Assembly (NCBI GenBank): GCA_016703265.1
Contig: JADJCK010000003.1
Span: forward strand, 434,001-498,000
Origin: a bacterium
GTDB lineage: Bacteria > Krumholzibacteriota > Krumholzibacteriia > LZORAL124-64-63
DNA length: 64,000 bases
Direction: 5' to 3'
Shown here one piece after another: positions 1 to 9,075 of this stretch (its first letter is position 1; each line of letters starts with the position of its first letter). The translations under genes and the position numbers were made by a program. The notes under the pieces are model-generated. The model saw only the letters and a list, made by a program, of their open reading frames with translations, had not been told where the DNA came from and made no database searches.

Positions 1-523
1 ACAGACGCCCCTCGGGATACCGCCCCGCCTGGGCCTCCGCCAGCACGCGGGTGCTGATGTCGGTGGCCAGGATGCGGATATCCGCGTTCCGGCGCCCGTT
101 CGGGGTACCGACGGTCATCGCGATCGAGTACGGCTCCTCGCCGGTCGAGCACGCCGCGGACCAGATGCGGAGACGTTCCGCACCCTGCCTGGCCCAGCCT
201 TCCGTCACCTCGGACAGGAACTGGAAATGCTCGTCCTCGCGGAAGAAGTGCGTAACGTTGGTCGAGACGGCATCGATGAGCTGGACCAGCTCTTCTCCCG
301 TCCTGTCCTGGCGCAGAAGCTCCAGGTACTCGCCGAACGACGACATGCCGAGGGCGCGCAGGCGCAACGAAACCCGCGCCTCGACCAGCGCGCGCTTGTT
401 GTCCTGGAGGACGATGCCGGTCTGGTCGAACAGCAGCTTCTGGTACGCCGCCAGCTCCGCCGGCGTCATCCCCGTTGCTGCCGGCCGGTCCAGGACCGCC
501 GCATCCCTGCGCCCCGCGTTCAT
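1..523 (-). CDS. cheR: CheR-type chemoreceptor methyltransferase (partial, C-terminus off the left edge)
   Basis: Transfers methyl groups from S-adenosylmethionine to glutamates of chemoreceptors, in the cytoplasm. The visible 174 residues hold the N-terminal helical CheR domain and the start of the methyltransferase domain: 'STNVTHFFRED' and the SAM-binding stretch 'SAACSTGEEPYSIAM', followed by 'ILATDIS' with the acidic ribose-binding position. The ATG overlaps the stop of cheW by one base (TGATG), so translation is probably coupled. It is the third gene of a cheA-cheW-cheR series transcribed leftward. The open frame runs through base 1, so the C-terminal part lies outside the window. Family assignment is firm; the receptor it serves is not visible. 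Confidence 0.92.
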   Translation of the reverse strand, partial: MNAGRRDAAVLDRPAATGMTPAELAAYQKLLFDQTGIVLQDNKRALVEARVSLRLRALGMSSFGEYLELLRQDRTGEELVQLIDAVSTNVTHFFREDEHFQFLSEVTEGWARQGAERLRIWSAACSTGEEPYSIAMTVGTPNGRRNADIRILATDISTRVLAEAQAGRYPEGRL

Positions 524-1023
524 CAGTTCGCAGCCTGCATGACGGCTTCCATCTCGGTGCCGCTCATCACGCGGTCGATATCCAACAGGATCACGACCTT
601 GTTCTCGAGCTTGCCCATGCCGGTGATGAAGTCGGCTTCTTCCATGCCGCCGCCGAAGCTCGGGGGCGGCTCGATCTGGCCGTCACCGATGTTCAGCACT
701 TCCGAGACCTCGTCGACGATGATGCCCATCGTGATCTCGCGGTCCACATAACGGACCTGGACCACGATGATGCACGTCTTCTCGGTGTCGGCCACGGCCG
801 GCATCTTGAACTTCTTGCGAAGGCTCACGATGGGGATCACGCGACCGCGCAGGTTGATCACGCCGCGAACATAGTCCGGCGTCCGCGGCACGCGGGTGAT
901 GCCCATCATGCCGTTGATCTCCTGCACCTTCAGGATCTCCAGCCCGTATTCCTCTTCGCCCAGGATGAACGAGAGGAATTTCCCCGCCTGCGCGATCCTG
1001 GCGGCCGTCGATTCCGTTGCCAT
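523..1023 (-). CDS. cheW: CheW chemotaxis coupling protein
   Basis: Adaptor that links chemoreceptors to the CheA kinase. The 166-residue protein is one CheW SH3-like domain: 'FLSFILGEEEYGLEILKVQEI' near the N-terminus (residues about 17-37) and the hallmark 'GVINLRGRVIPIVSLRKKF' around residues 54-72. The length is normal for the family. A strong Shine-Dalgarno sequence (GGAGGTAGGAC) directly precedes the ATG. It lies 58 bp after cheA and overlaps cheR, in the usual gene order of a compact signalling operon. Whether the pathway drives flagella, pili or another output cannot be told here. Confidence 0.95.
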   Translation of the reverse strand: MATESTAARIAQAGKFLSFILGEEEYGLEILKVQEINGMMGITRVPRTPDYVRGVINLRGRVIPIVSLRKKFKMPAVADTEKTCIIVVQVRYVDREITMGIIVDEVSEVLNIGDGQIEPPPSFGGGMEEADFITGMGKLENKVVILLDIDRVMSGTEMEAVMQAAN

Positions 1024-1081
1024 GTCCTACCTCCGTCACGGGGTGTTGCCCCGGTTGCGCCGGGCCACGCCCGGCCCGTTG

Positions 1082-4069
1082 CTAGACCGTCTGCGTTGCC
1101 GGTTCGCGTCCCTCGACGGCCTCAAGGTCGCCGTCGACGTATTCCATCGCGGGCAGGGCGCCCCCCGCGGTGACCGCCTGGTCCAGCGTGGCCGTGGCGG
1201 CGCCGCGGCAGACGCGGGAATGCGCGGTGGTGTCGACCTGGTGGGCGACACGCACGATCCCGGCGATATCGAGGATCAGGGCGACGTTGCCGTTGCTCAT
1301 GATGGCGCCGCCGGCGACGCCGTCGGTGCCCTGCATCGTCTCGCCCAGGCTCTTGATCACGATCGACTGCTGGCCCAGCAGCTCGTCGGCCATCAGGCCG
1401 ACCTTGCGTCCCTCGTCCTCGACGACGACGACCATGGCCTCTTCCGGGCGCACCTTGGCCTCGTTGACGTCGAACAGGCCGGCCAGCCGGAACAGCGGCA
1501 GGTGATTCCCCTCGAATGCGAGCATCTCGCCGCGGTCGAAGACATGCGTCACGTCGCGGGCCTGCGGCCGGATCAGCCGCACCACCGACAGCGTGGGGAT
1601 GATGTAGTGCTCCTCCCCGACGCGAATGACCATGCCCTCGATGATGGCCAGCGTGAGCGGCAGCTTGATGCTGAACGTGGAGCCCTTGCCGGGCGCCGAC
1701 GAGATGTCGACGGTTCCGCGCAGCTCCTCGATGTTCCGGCGCACGACGTCCATGCCCACACCGCGGCCGGAGATGTCGGTGACCTGCTTGGCGGTCGAGA
1801 AGCCGGGCTCGAAGATCAGCGCGAACAGGTCGCGATCGCTCGGGTTCTCGCCTTCGCGCAGCATGCCGCGGCTGATGGCCTTGGCGAGGATCGCCTCGCG
1901 GTCCAGGCCCTTGCCGTCATCCTCGATCTCGATGCAGATGTTGCCGCCCTTGTGGAACGCCCTCAGCTCGATGCGCCCCTGCGCCGGCTTGCCCAGCTTC
2001 AGGCGGTCGGCGGGGTCGGCCTCGATGCCGTGGTCGACCGCGTTGCGGACCATGTGCACCAGCGGATCGCCGATCTTGTCGACGACGTTCTTGTCCAGCT
2101 CGGTGTCCTCGCCGCTGACGACGAACTCCACCTCGCGATCCTGCTTCTTCGACAGGTCGCGCACTAGGCGGGCCATCTTCTGGAACACGGGCCGCACCGG
2201 CACCATCCGCAGGGACATGCCGATCTCCTGCAACTCGCGGCAGATCTTGTCCAGGTGGTCGATGTCCTTGGCCAGCTTCACCGACATGCCGGTCCGCTTG
2301 ATCTCGGGCGATTGGCTGACCATCGACTCGGCGATGACCAGCTCGCCGATCGTCTCGATCAGGTGGTCCAGGCGCTCGGCGTCCACGCGCATGGCCTCGC
2401 GCACCTTGGAGGGCGCCTTGCCCCCGCGCTGATCGCCGTCCGCCTCGGCTGCCGCAACCGGCGCGACGGGCGCGACCGGCGCCGTGGCGACCGGTGCGGG
2501 CGCCGCCGCCTGGGCTGCCGGGGCGCTTGCCGTCTTCTTCATGTTGCCGAGGGGGATGAACCCGGTGCCGGGCTTCTTCGGCGCGGCCGCAGGGGCGGCG
2601 ACCGGCTCCGGCGCGGGAGTCGCAGCGACGACGGGGGCCGGGGCCGCCCGTTTCGTGTCGGTGGCCGCCACCAGCCGCGTCATCAGGCTCGCCAGCCGGC
2701 TTTCACCGGTCAGGCGCCCGTCGCCGCCGAGCGCTGCCGTCACGCCTTCGACCAGTCGCTTCATCATGTCGACCGACTCGAAGACGAGGTCCATGTTGTT
2801 GCCGACAAGCTCCAGTTCGCTGCGGCGCGCCATGTCGAGCAGGTTCTCGGCCTTGTGGGCCAGGTCCTTGATGTGCTCGAGCTCGATGAACCCGGCCAGG
2901 CCCTTGATGGTGTGGAACGCGCGGAAGACGGCGTTCAGCGCCTCGGACTGGTGCGGATCCTTCTCGATGGCCAGCAGGTGGCCTTCCGAGGCGTCGAGAT
3001 GCTCGACGGCCTCGGCCACGAAGTCGTGGATCAGGTCGGTGTCGCTGTCGAGGACGTTGTGGCCGATGTAGGCCACCACTTCGTACGTGGCGACCTCCGC
3101 CTCATCCACGGCAACGGGCACGGGCGCGACTGGCGTCGCGACCGTCGGTGCCACGGCCGGAGCTGGCGCCGCGGGGATCTCCTTCAGCCGCGCCATGATG
3201 TCCATGACGGGCGCCGGCACGACATTGGCGCCGGAGTACTGGCGCATCACCGAACCCAGCCAGTCCTTGACGTCGAGCAGGCGCTCGACGCAGGCGGCCA
3301 GCGGCTCGCTCTGCATCATGTCCTCGGTGGCGTGGCAGAGCTCGGCCACATGGGGCATGCCCAGCAGCGCCGATTCGCCCTTGAGCGTATGGAAGAAGCG
3401 CAACAGGCCGGTCAGGTCGCCTTCGGAGGTGCCGTCCTCGACGTTGAGCAGTTCCTTCTCGATCTCGTCCAGCACATCGGCCTGGCGGGCCAGGAACTCG
3501 CTCATGATGGACTCGTCCACCATGCTGAGGACGTCGCTGGCCAAAGGCGTCACCGGTACATGGACAGCGGGCGCGGCCACGGCGACGGGGGCGGCATCAG
3601 CGGGCGCCTCTTCGCAGGCGGCTGCGACATCGGCTTCGACCGCGACGGCGACTTCAACCTCGGACGCGACCGCAGGCTCGTTGACCGGCGCAGGCTCGTT
3701 GACCGGCGCAGGCTCGGCCAGCGACTCGGACACCACTGCGGTCGCCTCCGCCGTCGCGAGCTCGGCCGGGAAGCCGGCGTCTTCCGGATGGCATTCCTGG
3801 CCCAGGCTGGCACGCAGGGCGTCGAGGCCCGCAGTCAGTACTTTGAGGGCCTGTGCCGGGTTGCCGAATCCTTTGGCCAGGCCGCCGGCCAGGTGCGCCG
3901 CATTGGCGCAGATCGCCGATTCCTGAAGGCGGCCGACCTCGGCCAGGCGACCGGACAGCGTGGTCAGGTCGTTCTCGACGGTCGCGAACCCTGCCGGAGT
4001 GTCCTGGTCGATGAAGACCACCGTCTCGGCGATCTGTTCGAGCAGCTCAAGCACCGTGGACTTGCTCAT
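1082..4069 (-). CDS. cheA: CheA-type chemotaxis histidine kinase with two HPt domains
   Basis: Cytoplasmic kinase that phosphorylates response regulators of a chemotaxis-like pathway. The start is placed at the ATG giving MSKSTVLELL, preceded by GAGGGTG; the frame stays open 88 codons upstream without a better site. The protein has about 995 residues. In order: a helical N-terminal segment (1-90), an Ala/Pro-rich linker, HPt 1 with 'FFHTLKGES' (His about 227), HPt 2 with 'AFHTIKGLAG' (His about 386), a linker, the dimerisation domain (about 556-620, 'RVDAERLDHLIETIGELV'), the HATPase domain ('HMVRNAVDHGIE', 'GRGVGMDVV') and a C-terminal CheW-like domain. Two HPt domains are unusual for a classical CheA and resemble kinases of Pil/Frz-like systems. 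cheW and cheR follow. Confidence 0.95.
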   Translation of the reverse strand: MSKSTVLELLEQIAETVVFIDQDTPAGFATVENDLTTLSGRLAEVGRLQESAICANAAHLAGGLAKGFGNPAQALKVLTAGLDALRASLGQECHPEDAGFPAELATAEATAVVSESLAEPAPVNEPAPVNEPAVASEVEVAVAVEADVAAACEEAPADAAPVAVAAPAVHVPVTPLASDVLSMVDESIMSEFLARQADVLDEIEKELLNVEDGTSEGDLTGLLRFFHTLKGESALLGMPHVAELCHATEDMMQSEPLAACVERLLDVKDWLGSVMRQYSGANVVPAPVMDIMARLKEIPAAPAPAVAPTVATPVAPVPVAVDEAEVATYEVVAYIGHNVLDSDTDLIHDFVAEAVEHLDASEGHLLAIEKDPHQSEALNAVFRAFHTIKGLAGFIELEHIKDLAHKAENLLDMARRSELELVGNNMDLVFESVDMMKRLVEGVTAALGGDGRLTGESRLASLMTRLVAATDTKRAAPAPVVAATPAPEPVAAPAAAPKKPGTGFIPLGNMKKTASAPAAQAAAPAPVATAPVAPVAPVAAAEADGDQRGGKAPSKVREAMRVDAERLDHLIETIGELVIAESMVSQSPEIKRTGMSVKLAKDIDHLDKICRELQEIGMSLRMVPVRPVFQKMARLVRDLSKKQDREVEFVVSGEDTELDKNVVDKIGDPLVHMVRNAVDHGIEADPADRLKLGKPAQGRIELRAFHKGGNICIEIEDDGKGLDREAILAKAISRGMLREGENPSDRDLFALIFEPGFSTAKQVTDISGRGVGMDVVRRNIEELRGTVDISSAPGKGSTFSIKLPLTLAIIEGMVIRVGEEHYIIPTLSVVRLIRPQARDVTHVFDRGEMLAFEGNHLPLFRLAGLFDVNEAKVRPEEAMVVVVEDEGRKVGLMADELLGQQSIVIKSLGETMQGTDGVAGGAIMSNGNVALILDIAGIVRVAHQVDTTAHSRVCRGAATATLDQAVTAGGALPAMEYVDGDLEAVEGREPATQTV
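3673..3716. repeat. 18-bp tandem repeat inside cheA linker
   Basis: The unit CAGGCTCGTTGACCGGCG occurs at 3673-3690 and 3691-3708, with a partial third copy to 3716. It keeps frame and encodes the repeated APVNEP of the Ala/Pro linker before the first HPt domain. The copy number could vary between strains without breaking the gene. Confidence 0.85.
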
Positions 4070-4420
4070 GTGGCACGCACCCTCAGTCTCGAAGCGCCTC
4101 AGGCCGTTTCCGCCGCAGGCGGCGACAGATTTCTGATCGCCGGGCGTCGATTCGCGGCGGTTCCCCGCCGCATCCCGCGCCTGCCGACCATCCTGCCGCA
4201 TCTCCGCCCGCCGCCGGCAACCGGCCGCGATTCCGCTGTCTGACAGGGCCGGATCGGCCCCGTCGCCCTCGTTCCCTGCTGTTTTCGCCACAGCAAGGGA
4301 GATCTTTAGGCATTTCGGGGAACAATCGGGCACGACGAGGAAGGCAACATGCGTGCCATCAACATCCTGTTGGTTGGGAGGGGAGTCGGGGGGGATGGGC
4401 GGCCGGTCAGGTCAGGCGGG
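4070..4420. other. Intergenic region upstream of cheA
   Basis: About 350 bp between the cheA start and the stop of the NlpC/P60 gene, both on the minus strand. Frames across it are extensions or shadows of neighbours. It holds the cheA leader and a possible sigma-28-like promoter (4282-4309). No RNA element or small gene was recognised. Confidence 0.5.
4282..4309 (-). promoter_or_regulatory. Possible sigma-28 (FliA)-like promoter for cheA
   Basis: On the minus strand CTAAA (4309-4305) is followed after exactly 15 nt by GGCGAAAA (4289-4282). The flagellar sigma consensus is CTAAA-N15-GCCGATAA, so the -10 box has two mismatches. It lies about 210 bp before the cheA ATG. The spacing is right but the evidence is thin. 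Confidence 0.22.
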
Positions 4421-5113
4421 TCAGGGCTCGCCGCCGAAGACGCGGCGGGCGCCGCGGTAGGCCCGGTTCCACCAGGCATCGTCGAGATTGTCCACGCGGA
4501 CCGGCTCCTGCCGGCGCGGCGCGTGCACGAACCTGTTGTTGCCGAGGAAGATACCGACATGGTCGAAGGCGCTGCGCAACGAGAAGAACACCAGGTCGCC
4601 CGGTTTCAGCTCCGAGCGCTCGACGTGCACCCCGGTGCCCGCCTGTTCCAGGCTCACGCGCGGCAGGGCGATGCCCAGCTGGCGGTAAACGTACATGGCC
4701 AGGCCGCTGCAATCGAAGCGCTCGGGCCCGGTGGCACCCCAGCCGTAGGGCTTGCCCACCTGGGTGCGGGCCAGTTCGGCCACCTTGTCGCCCGGGCCGG
4801 CGTCCGGATCCCCCGCCAGCGATGGTTCCGGCTGGTCGGCCGGCACCGGCGGACCGGCCGGTTCGCCCCCCGCCTCCGCTTCCGAGCCGATTTCCGCGAA
4901 GCCGGGATCGAATCCCGCCGCGGCCGCCTGGTCGCCGGCGGGCACCCTGCCCGGCGCCGGTGCCGGCGTAGGCGATACCGCCACGGGATGCGGGCGCGAT
5001 GCGGTGGCCACCCCCGGGCCGCCCACCCGCTTGGGAGCGCAGCCGGACGCGGCCATCCCCAGCAGGACCGCCGCCACCAACCATCCCGTGATCCGCCAAC
5101 CTGCCTGCATCAT
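4421..5113 (-). CDS. NlpC/P60-family peptidoglycan endopeptidase lipoprotein
   Basis: Predicted cell-wall hydrolase cutting peptide stems in the periplasm. The start is placed at the paired ATGs after AAAGAGG, giving about 230 residues. The N-terminus has a lipoprotein signal: hydrophobic 'VAAVLLGMAASGC' with lipid Cys about 25. A Pro/Ala/Gly-rich linker leads to a C-terminal NlpC/P60 domain: 'KPYGWGATGPERFDCSGL' with the catalytic Cys, 'DHVGIFLGNNRFVHAPR' with the catalytic His and a following His. The length fits small Spr/NlpC-type lipoproteins. It is divergent from the RNA methyltransferase gene at 5309. Exact substrate and start codon are uncertain. Confidence 0.85.
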   Translation of the reverse strand: MMQAGWRITGWLVAAVLLGMAASGCAPKRVGGPGVATASRPHPVAVSPTPAPAPGRVPAGDQAAAAGFDPGFAEIGSEAEAGGEPAGPPVPADQPEPSLAGDPDAGPGDKVAELARTQVGKPYGWGATGPERFDCSGLAMYVYRQLGIALPRVSLEQAGTGVHVERSELKPGDLVFFSLRSAFDHVGIFLGNNRFVHAPRRQEPVRVDNLDDAWWNRAYRGARRVFGGEP

Positions 5114-5308
5114 CCTCTTTGTGCCGCCACAGCCGCCAACCCTGCCAGGGCGCCCCTGCGGGCGCCGCAAGCTATCTCATTTTGTTCTCTTTTTTGATTC
5201 TCCGGAATGCAAACTCCGGGCCCCGGGCATCGGTCGTCGGCAGCGCGGCGCGACTCTTCGCGGGCGCTCCTTGGAGGACGCCGGGGACAGTGCTAGTTTA
5301 GCCAGACG

Positions 5309-6682
5309 ATGAAATCACACAAGCCGGAACCGCAACACCGCCGCCGTCCGGAAAAACCCGTTCCGGTCGAACCCGTCGTCGTCGAACTGCGCATCGAGAA
5401 GCTGGTGACCGGTGGCGACGGGCTTGCCCGCGATGCCCAGGGCGCCTGCTTCGTCCCGCGCACGGCGCCGGGCGACCTCGTGCGCGCGGCCGTCGTCGAG
5501 GAGCGCCGCGGCTACCGGCGCGCCGAACTGCGCGAGCTGCTCGAGCCAGGCGCCGACCGCTGCGCCGCGCCCTGCCAGCACTACGAGACCTGCGGCGGCT
5601 GCGACCTGCAGCACCTGACCATCGAGGCGCAGCGCGCCGCCAAGCTCTCCATCATCGCCGAGTGCTTCCAGCGCCAGGGCAAGCTCGACGTGGCGGGCTT
5701 CATGGGCCCGGCCGTCTACGGCGCGCCCCTGGAATGGCGCACCAGCCTGCGCCTGCACGCGCATCCCACCGGCTTCTACGGCATGCACCGGCGCGGCTCG
5801 CACGAAGTGGTGCGGCTGGAGACCTGCCCGATCATGGCGGCGCCGTTCGCAGAGATCATCCTGCCCTGGCTGCGGTTCCTGCCGCCGGTCGAGCAGGTCG
5901 TCGTGAAGCTGGACGGGCGCGACGGCTGGCTGCTGTCGCTGTTCGGCGTGCCGGGGCGCCTGAAGATCCTCAAGAAGATCGTCGGCGCGCTGGAACCGGG
6001 CGATGCGCCGGCGCCCGGCCTGAAGGGCATCCTGTTCAACAACCGCCCCGTGTGGGGCCGCGACTACCTGGTGCATCGCGTGGGCGGGCACTCATACCGC
6101 GTCGGCGCGGGCTCGTTCTTCCAGAACAACCAGGAAATCGCCGAGGCCGCCGTGGCGATCACGCGCGGCTGGCTCGACGAGATTGCCGCCGCCGGAACGA
6201 AACTGCCGCGCCTGCTCGACCTTTACGGAGGCGTCGGCCTGTTCACGCTGGCCCTCGGCGGGCGCTTCGAGCGCGTGGCGCTGGTGGAGCTCGACGCCGG
6301 CGCCTGCCGCGACGCCGTGAACAACATCGCGCGCGACGAGTCGGTGCGCAGCCGCGCCGCAGTGCACGAGGGCGACCTGACCGAGGTGCTGCGCCCGGGC
6401 GGCCCGCTGGGCGACGACGCCTGGCGCGACGCCGTCTGCGTGGTGGATCCCCCGCGCGCCGGCCTGGGCAAGGACGGCACTGCCGCGGTGCTGGCGCGAC
6501 GCCCCGCGCACGTCTTCTACATGAGCTGCGACCCGGCCACGCAGGCCCGCGATGCCGCCATCCTGGTGGCCGCCGGCTACCGGCCCCGCCAGTTGCGGGC
6601 GCTGGACATGTTCCCGCAGAGCGCGCACGTCGAGTCGCTGCTCTGGCTGGAAGACGCCGGCGAACCCGCCGCCAATCCCTGA
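5309..6682 (+). CDS. TrmA/RlmD-family 5-methyluridine RNA methyltransferase
   Basis: SAM-dependent enzyme that makes 5-methyluridine in rRNA or tRNA. The 457-residue protein starts with a basic tail and a TRAM-like RNA-binding domain ('EKLVTGGDGLARDAQG'), then an iron-sulfur cysteine set (C89-x5-C95-x2-C98 in 'CQHYETCGGCDLQH', and a later Cys in 'RLETCPI'). The Rossmann-type domain has 'LLDLYGGVGLFTLAL' and the catalytic Cys in 'FYMSCDPATQ'. The four-cysteine pattern matches RlmD/RlmCD rather than TrmA, but the target base cannot be assigned by eye. The ATG is followed by a good frame but has no strong ribosome-binding site. The next gene, another RNA methyltransferase, starts one base after its stop, so they form an operon. 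Confidence 0.9.
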   Translation: MKSHKPEPQHRRRPEKPVPVEPVVVELRIEKLVTGGDGLARDAQGACFVPRTAPGDLVRAAVVEERRGYRRAELRELLEPGADRCAAPCQHYETCGGCDLQHLTIEAQRAAKLSIIAECFQRQGKLDVAGFMGPAVYGAPLEWRTSLRLHAHPTGFYGMHRRGSHEVVRLETCPIMAAPFAEIILPWLRFLPPVEQVVVKLDGRDGWLLSLFGVPGRLKILKKIVGALEPGDAPAPGLKGILFNNRPVWGRDYLVHRVGGHSYRVGAGSFFQNNQEIAEAAVAITRGWLDEIAAAGTKLPRLLDLYGGVGLFTLALGGRFERVALVELDAGACRDAVNNIARDESVRSRAAVHEGDLTEVLRPGGPLGDDAWRDAVCVVDPPRAGLGKDGTAAVLARRPAHVFYMSCDPATQARDAAILVAAGYRPRQLRALDMFPQSAHVESLLWLEDAGEPAANP

Positions 6683-6683
6683 G

Positions 6684-7619
6684 ATGAGCGACGCCTCACT
6701 CCCATCCCTCGACAACGTGGTGGTGGTGCTGAGCCGCCCCACCGAGCCGATGAACATCGGTGCCGCCTGCCGCGCCATGAAGACGATGGGCCTGAGCCGG
6801 CTGCGCCTCATCGCCCCGCTCAATCCCAAGGGGCGCAGCGCGCGCGCCCTGGCGCACGGGGCCGAGGACATCCTCGACAACGCCCTGGTGGTCGACGATC
6901 TGCTGGACGCCGTCAGCGATGCACTGGTCGTCACCGGCACCACGGCGCGCGAGCGCCAGCTGCGCAAGCGCGCCCTGCTCACGCCGGCGGAACTGGCCGA
7001 CAACATCGCCGAACATTCGCGCGAGGGCCGCGTCGTCATCATGTTCGGGACCGAGCGCACCGGCCTGACCAACGACGAGATCGACATCTGCCGCCACCTC
7101 TCGACGGTGGACACCGCGCCCGAGCAGCCCTCGCTGAACCTGGCGCAGGCGGTCATGCTCTACGGCTGGGAGATCCGCCAGGCGATGCAGCGCGCCGGCG
7201 CTCTTGACGCGCTCGGCGCCCGCGGCCGCGGCCTGGCCCCGCGCGGACAGGGTTCCGCCTCGCGGCCGAACCATCCGCACCGCGGCACGCGCCTGCCCAC
7301 GCAGGGCGAGCTGGACCACATGTACGCGCACCTGGCTCACGCCATGGCCGCGATCGGCTACACGCCGCGCGAGCGCCTGAAATTCCTCACCTACCTCAGG
7401 CACCTGCACATGCGCGCCGGCATCGTCAACTGGGAGACGCACATCTACCACATCCTGGCGCGCCATATCACGGGCGCGCTGCGGGTGCCCCGCTTCCAGG
7501 GACTGCCGGGCGAGCCTGAACTGTCGGACGAGGCGCTGGCGGGGATGGCGGCCGAGATTGCCGCGCTTCCGGACGATGACGGCGGTGCGTCGGGGTCGGG
7601 GCCGAACGACCAGGCATAA
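6684..7619 (+). CDS. trmJ: TrmJ-like SPOUT RNA 2'-O-methyltransferase
   Basis: Probably 2'-O-methylates tRNA at the anticodon-loop position 32. The 311-residue protein begins MSDASLPSLDNVVVVLSRP; the start one base after the upstream stop is used. SPOUT knot motifs are 'NIGAACRAMKTMGLSRLRL' (N-terminal), 'VIMFGTERTGLTNDEI' (SAM loop) and 'PSLNLAQAVMLYGWEI' (knot). A C-terminal helical extension ('ERLKFLTYLRHLHMRAGI') is typical of TrmJ. It is co-transcribed with the preceding m5U methyltransferase and ends just before a strong hairpin terminator. Confidence 0.92.
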   Translation: MSDASLPSLDNVVVVLSRPTEPMNIGAACRAMKTMGLSRLRLIAPLNPKGRSARALAHGAEDILDNALVVDDLLDAVSDALVVTGTTARERQLRKRALLTPAELADNIAEHSREGRVVIMFGTERTGLTNDEIDICRHLSTVDTAPEQPSLNLAQAVMLYGWEIRQAMQRAGALDALGARGRGLAPRGQGSASRPNHPHRGTRLPTQGELDHMYAHLAHAMAAIGYTPRERLKFLTYLRHLHMRAGIVNWETHIYHILARHITGALRVPRFQGLPGEPELSDEALAGMAAEIAALPDDDGGASGSGPNDQA

Positions 7620-7623
7620 GAAG

Positions 7624-7665
7624 GCAACGGTGAACGTGGCCGTTGCGGCCTGCGTTCACCGTTGC
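7624..7665. terminator. Bidirectional hairpin terminator
   Basis: A perfect 13-bp inverted repeat, GCAACGGTGAACG (7624-7636) and CGTTCACCGTTGC (7653-7665), encloses a 16-nt loop that can pair further (GGCC...GGCC). It sits between the convergent trmJ-like and HPt genes. There is no long T-run. Confidence 0.75.
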
Positions 7666-7705
7666 TGCGTTCCGGTTCGGCTGGTTGCCCGGCTTGCCTC
7701 GTCGG

Positions 7706-8077
7706 CTAGCCCTGCGCGATCCGCGTGATACCCTCGCTCAGCGCCGCGAATTCCGTGACGAAGGCCGACCGCCAGGCGCGCGCCGTTTCCAGGTCGTTCG
7801 CCTTGCCCGCAAGTTCGATCTCCTTGCAGACCATCGTCAAACGCGGCGCGCCGTAGGTGGCGCAGGCGCCCGTCAGGCTGTGCGCGTCCGTGACCAGCTC
7901 GGGCACGGCGCCGCGATCCATCGCCTCGAGGATGGCGATGTACAAGGGAGGGGCCTGGGCGAGAAACAGGTCGCGCAGCTCGGCGAGAATCTCGCGATCG
8001 CCGCCGAACTCCGACAGGAGGCGCGATTCGTCGATGACGGGCACTTCGGGACCGGGCAAGGCGAGTTCCTTGATCAC
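7706..8077 (-). CDS. Stand-alone HPt-domain phosphotransfer protein
   Basis: Predicted phosphorelay intermediate. The start is placed at GTG 8077, which has GGAGG eight bases upstream, giving 123 residues (MIKELALPGPEVPVIDES). The frame is open up to an ATG at 8167 but that stretch looks like leader. The four-helix HPt core carries 'DAHSLTGACATYGAPRL' with the phospho-acceptor His about 66. The usual HxLKG motif reads HSLTG here, Thr in place of Lys. No kinase is adjacent. Possible partners are the chemotaxis cluster at 1-4 kb or the two-component cluster at 62-64 kb, but that is inference. Confidence 0.78.
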   Translation of the reverse strand: MIKELALPGPEVPVIDESRLLSEFGGDREILAELRDLFLAQAPPLYIAILEAMDRGAVPELVTDAHSLTGACATYGAPRLTMVCKEIELAGKANDLETARAWRSAFVTEFAALSEGITRIAQG

Positions 8078-8280
8078 TTCGGGAGCCTCCGCTGAGTTGG
8101 GATAGTCCGCTGGGATTGGGATCGGCCCCCGGCCGGCGTTCTTGAGGGCCGTTTTCGGCCTTCCCACCCGGGGGCTACAGGAAACGGCAGGTGGTGCCGA
8201 TACCCTCCGGGTACGTGGGCCGTCCCGCCGCCGGTTGCGGCGGACCGCCCCTGACTGCGGTTCAACCGGGAGACGCGAAC

Positions 8281-9042
8281 ATGAGGTCGATCAACAAGTT
8301 GGTTCTGTGCCTGGCGCTGCTGGCGCCGATCGCCGCGGCGGCGATGGGCCCGGTGGACCTGAACGCCGAGGTCGGGTACTACGGCAGCTACAACTGGCGC
8401 GGCATGACGCTGGTGGACGGTCCGGTGGTGCAGCCCGAGCTGTCGGCCGGGCTGGGCGGCTTCGGCGTGAGCCTCTGGGGCAACGTCGACGCCGACGACG
8501 CGGACGGCACGAGCGGCTTCAACGAATACGATGTCACGGTCAGCTATGGCGCGGGCGTGCCCATGGCCTCGGTGGACCTGGGCTTCATCTATTACGCCCT
8601 GCCCGATGCCAGCGAGCAGAACACGACCGAGGCCTTCGCCAGCGCCAGCGCCGGCGTACTGTTCTCGCCCACGCTGACCGTGTACCGCGACCTCGACCAG
8701 GTCGACGGCTGGTACTGGCAGGCCGGCGTGAGCCACGGCCTGCCGCTGTCGCCCGCCGCGAACGTGGACGTGGCCGCGCGGGTCGGCGCGGGCTCGGACC
8801 GCTACCTGCAGGGCTACTTCCCGACCGCCGTCAGCAAGGCGCTCGACGATGGCACCACCGCCAGTTCGCTGACCGACCTGTCGTTCACGCTGTCGGTGCC
8901 CTGGCACCCGACGCCGCTGGCCACGGTCACCCCCAGCGTTTCCTGGAGCACACTGATGGATGACGCCAGCACCAGCGTCGAGGACGCCGGCGGCGACGCC
9001 GACGCGCTGGTCTGGGGCGTAAGCGCCGCGGTGAGCTTCTAG
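8281..9042 (+). CDS. Gcw_chp (TIGR02001)-like outer-membrane beta-barrel protein
   Basis: Predicted outer-membrane protein of unknown function. The start at MRSINKLVLC follows GGGAG; 253 residues. A signal peptide ('KLVLCLALLAPIAAAAMG') is followed by alternating strands such as 'LNAEVGYYGSYNWRGMTLVDGPVVQPELSAG', which resembles the opening of the Gcw_chp family ('Y.WRG.S' followed by 'P.VQ'). The chain ends in a terminal Phe (AAVSF), as outer-membrane barrels usually do. It is divergent from the HPt gene and followed by its own hairpin terminator, so it is probably monocistronic. Family assignment is from recalled motifs only. Confidence 0.65.
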   Translation: MRSINKLVLCLALLAPIAAAAMGPVDLNAEVGYYGSYNWRGMTLVDGPVVQPELSAGLGGFGVSLWGNVDADDADGTSGFNEYDVTVSYGAGVPMASVDLGFIYYALPDASEQNTTEAFASASAGVLFSPTLTVYRDLDQVDGWYWQAGVSHGLPLSPAANVDVAARVGAGSDRYLQGYFPTAVSKALDDGTTASSLTDLSFTLSVPWHPTPLATVTPSVSWSTLMDDASTSVEDAGGDADALVWGVSAAVSF

Positions 9043-9075
9043 GCCGCGGTTTTCCCGGCAGTTTGTCGACAGCAA

